Assembly: GCA_023257915.1 (NCBI GenBank)
Contig: JALRBB010000306.1
Span: forward strand, 1-6,587
Source: Quisquiliibacterium sp.
GTDB lineage: Bacteria; Pseudomonadota; Gammaproteobacteria; Burkholderiales; Burkholderiaceae_E
Length of the DNA stretch: 6,587 bases
Direction of reading: 5' to 3'
In this document: positions 6,411 through 6,587 of the stretch, piece after piece
Layout of the letters: every line of letters starts with the position of its first letter
Numbering within the stretch: the stretch's first letter is position 1
The notes under the pieces: generated by a model
The model's database searches: none
What the model saw: the letters and a program-made list of their open reading frames with translations, nothing else
What the model was told of the DNA's origin: nothing
Translations under genes and position numbers: made by a program

Positions 6411-6587
6411 TCATGACCCGGTGCACATCGCCGGAGGCGGCAAAAGGCGCTCGCCGCCGAGCTTCAAAAACCCCGGAGCACGATCGAAGCTTCCATCCTC
6501 GGTGGCTGAAGCGCCGTCCGGGTTGAGCTCAGCACCAGGGCCTGACGGGACTGCGCAGATCGGATGCGGCTCATCACGATCTCCGGC
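6411..6587 (-). CDS. Possible C-terminal end of an unrecognised protein
   Basis: On the minus strand a frame runs open from the window edge for 58 codons to a TGA at 6411-6413. The predicted tail contains GPGAELNPDGAS, then EDGSFDRAPGFLKLGG, then ERLLPPP, and ends AMCTGS. I do not recognise it. For GC-rich DNA a 58-codon open stretch is not strong evidence of a gene. The other minus-strand frames do contain stops, and the 81 bases left before galU are a sensible intergenic gap, which is mild support. If real, it lies upstream of galU on the same strand and could share its transcript. A 6-bp GC-rich inverted repeat (6436-6441 with 6453-6458) falls inside it. Confidence 0.3.
   Translation of the reverse strand, partial: AGDRDEPHPICAVPSGPGAELNPDGASATEDGSFDRAPGFLKLGGERLLPPPAMCTGS

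Noticed and set aside
6436..6458. GC-rich inverted repeat GGCGGC/GCCGCC considered as a terminator before galU
   Set aside because: No T-run follows on either strand, the loop is 11 bases, and it falls inside a possible coding frame in GC-rich DNA.
1..6587. Mobile elements, CRISPR arrays, tRNA or rRNA genes, or a hidden defence system
   Set aside because: I found no spaced direct repeats, transposase motifs, tRNA-like folds or defence domains. Apart from the small edge and intergenic stretches, the window is covered by recognised conserved genes.

Overview
The window is GC-rich, densely packed chromosomal DNA with the gene content of a gammaproteobacterium. It carries the C-terminal end of a DarP/YjgA protein, a Mog of E. 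coli type, a synthetase-only RelA and an MtfA peptidase. The order Lysobacterales/Xanthomonadales or a relative is a guess from style and gene content, not something the sequence proves. I see no insertion sequence, phage gene, CRISPR array, tRNA or rRNA.

Layout from left to right. Positions 2-187 (+) are the last 61 codons of darP (yjgA), a ribosome-assembly factor. After a 30-base gap comes mog (218-802, +), for molybdenum cofactor synthesis. Converging on mog is relA (about 875-3292, minus strand), the ribosome-dependent (p)ppGpp synthetase. The 169 bases at 3293-3461 separate relA from the divergently transcribed mtfA (3462-4247, +), a zinc peptidase. Only 13 bases after mtfA lies the end of a minus-strand gene for a seven-helix membrane protein with a C-terminal GGDEF diguanylate cyclase domain (4261-5487). 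Its start is 20 bases downstream of the end of galU (5508-6329, minus), so galU and the cyclase look like a two-gene operon. Upstream of galU are a possible -10 element and, at the window edge, an open minus-strand frame that may be the tail of an unrecognised gene.

How the genes fit together: most are housekeeping, but three deal with nucleotide signals or sugar supply. RelA makes the starvation alarmone (p)ppGpp. The membrane cyclase would make c-di-GMP, which commonly switches on surface polysaccharide production. GalU makes UDP-glucose, a precursor of those polysaccharides. In E. coli MtfA relieves Mlc repression of glucose uptake. The galU-cyclase pairing is the most suggestive functional link.

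I did not find a clearly new biological system. The points most worth a second look are the short C-terminus of GalU, the degenerate inhibitory site of the cyclase, the uncertain start and low-complexity N-terminus of RelA, and a perfect TATAAT overlapping that start.
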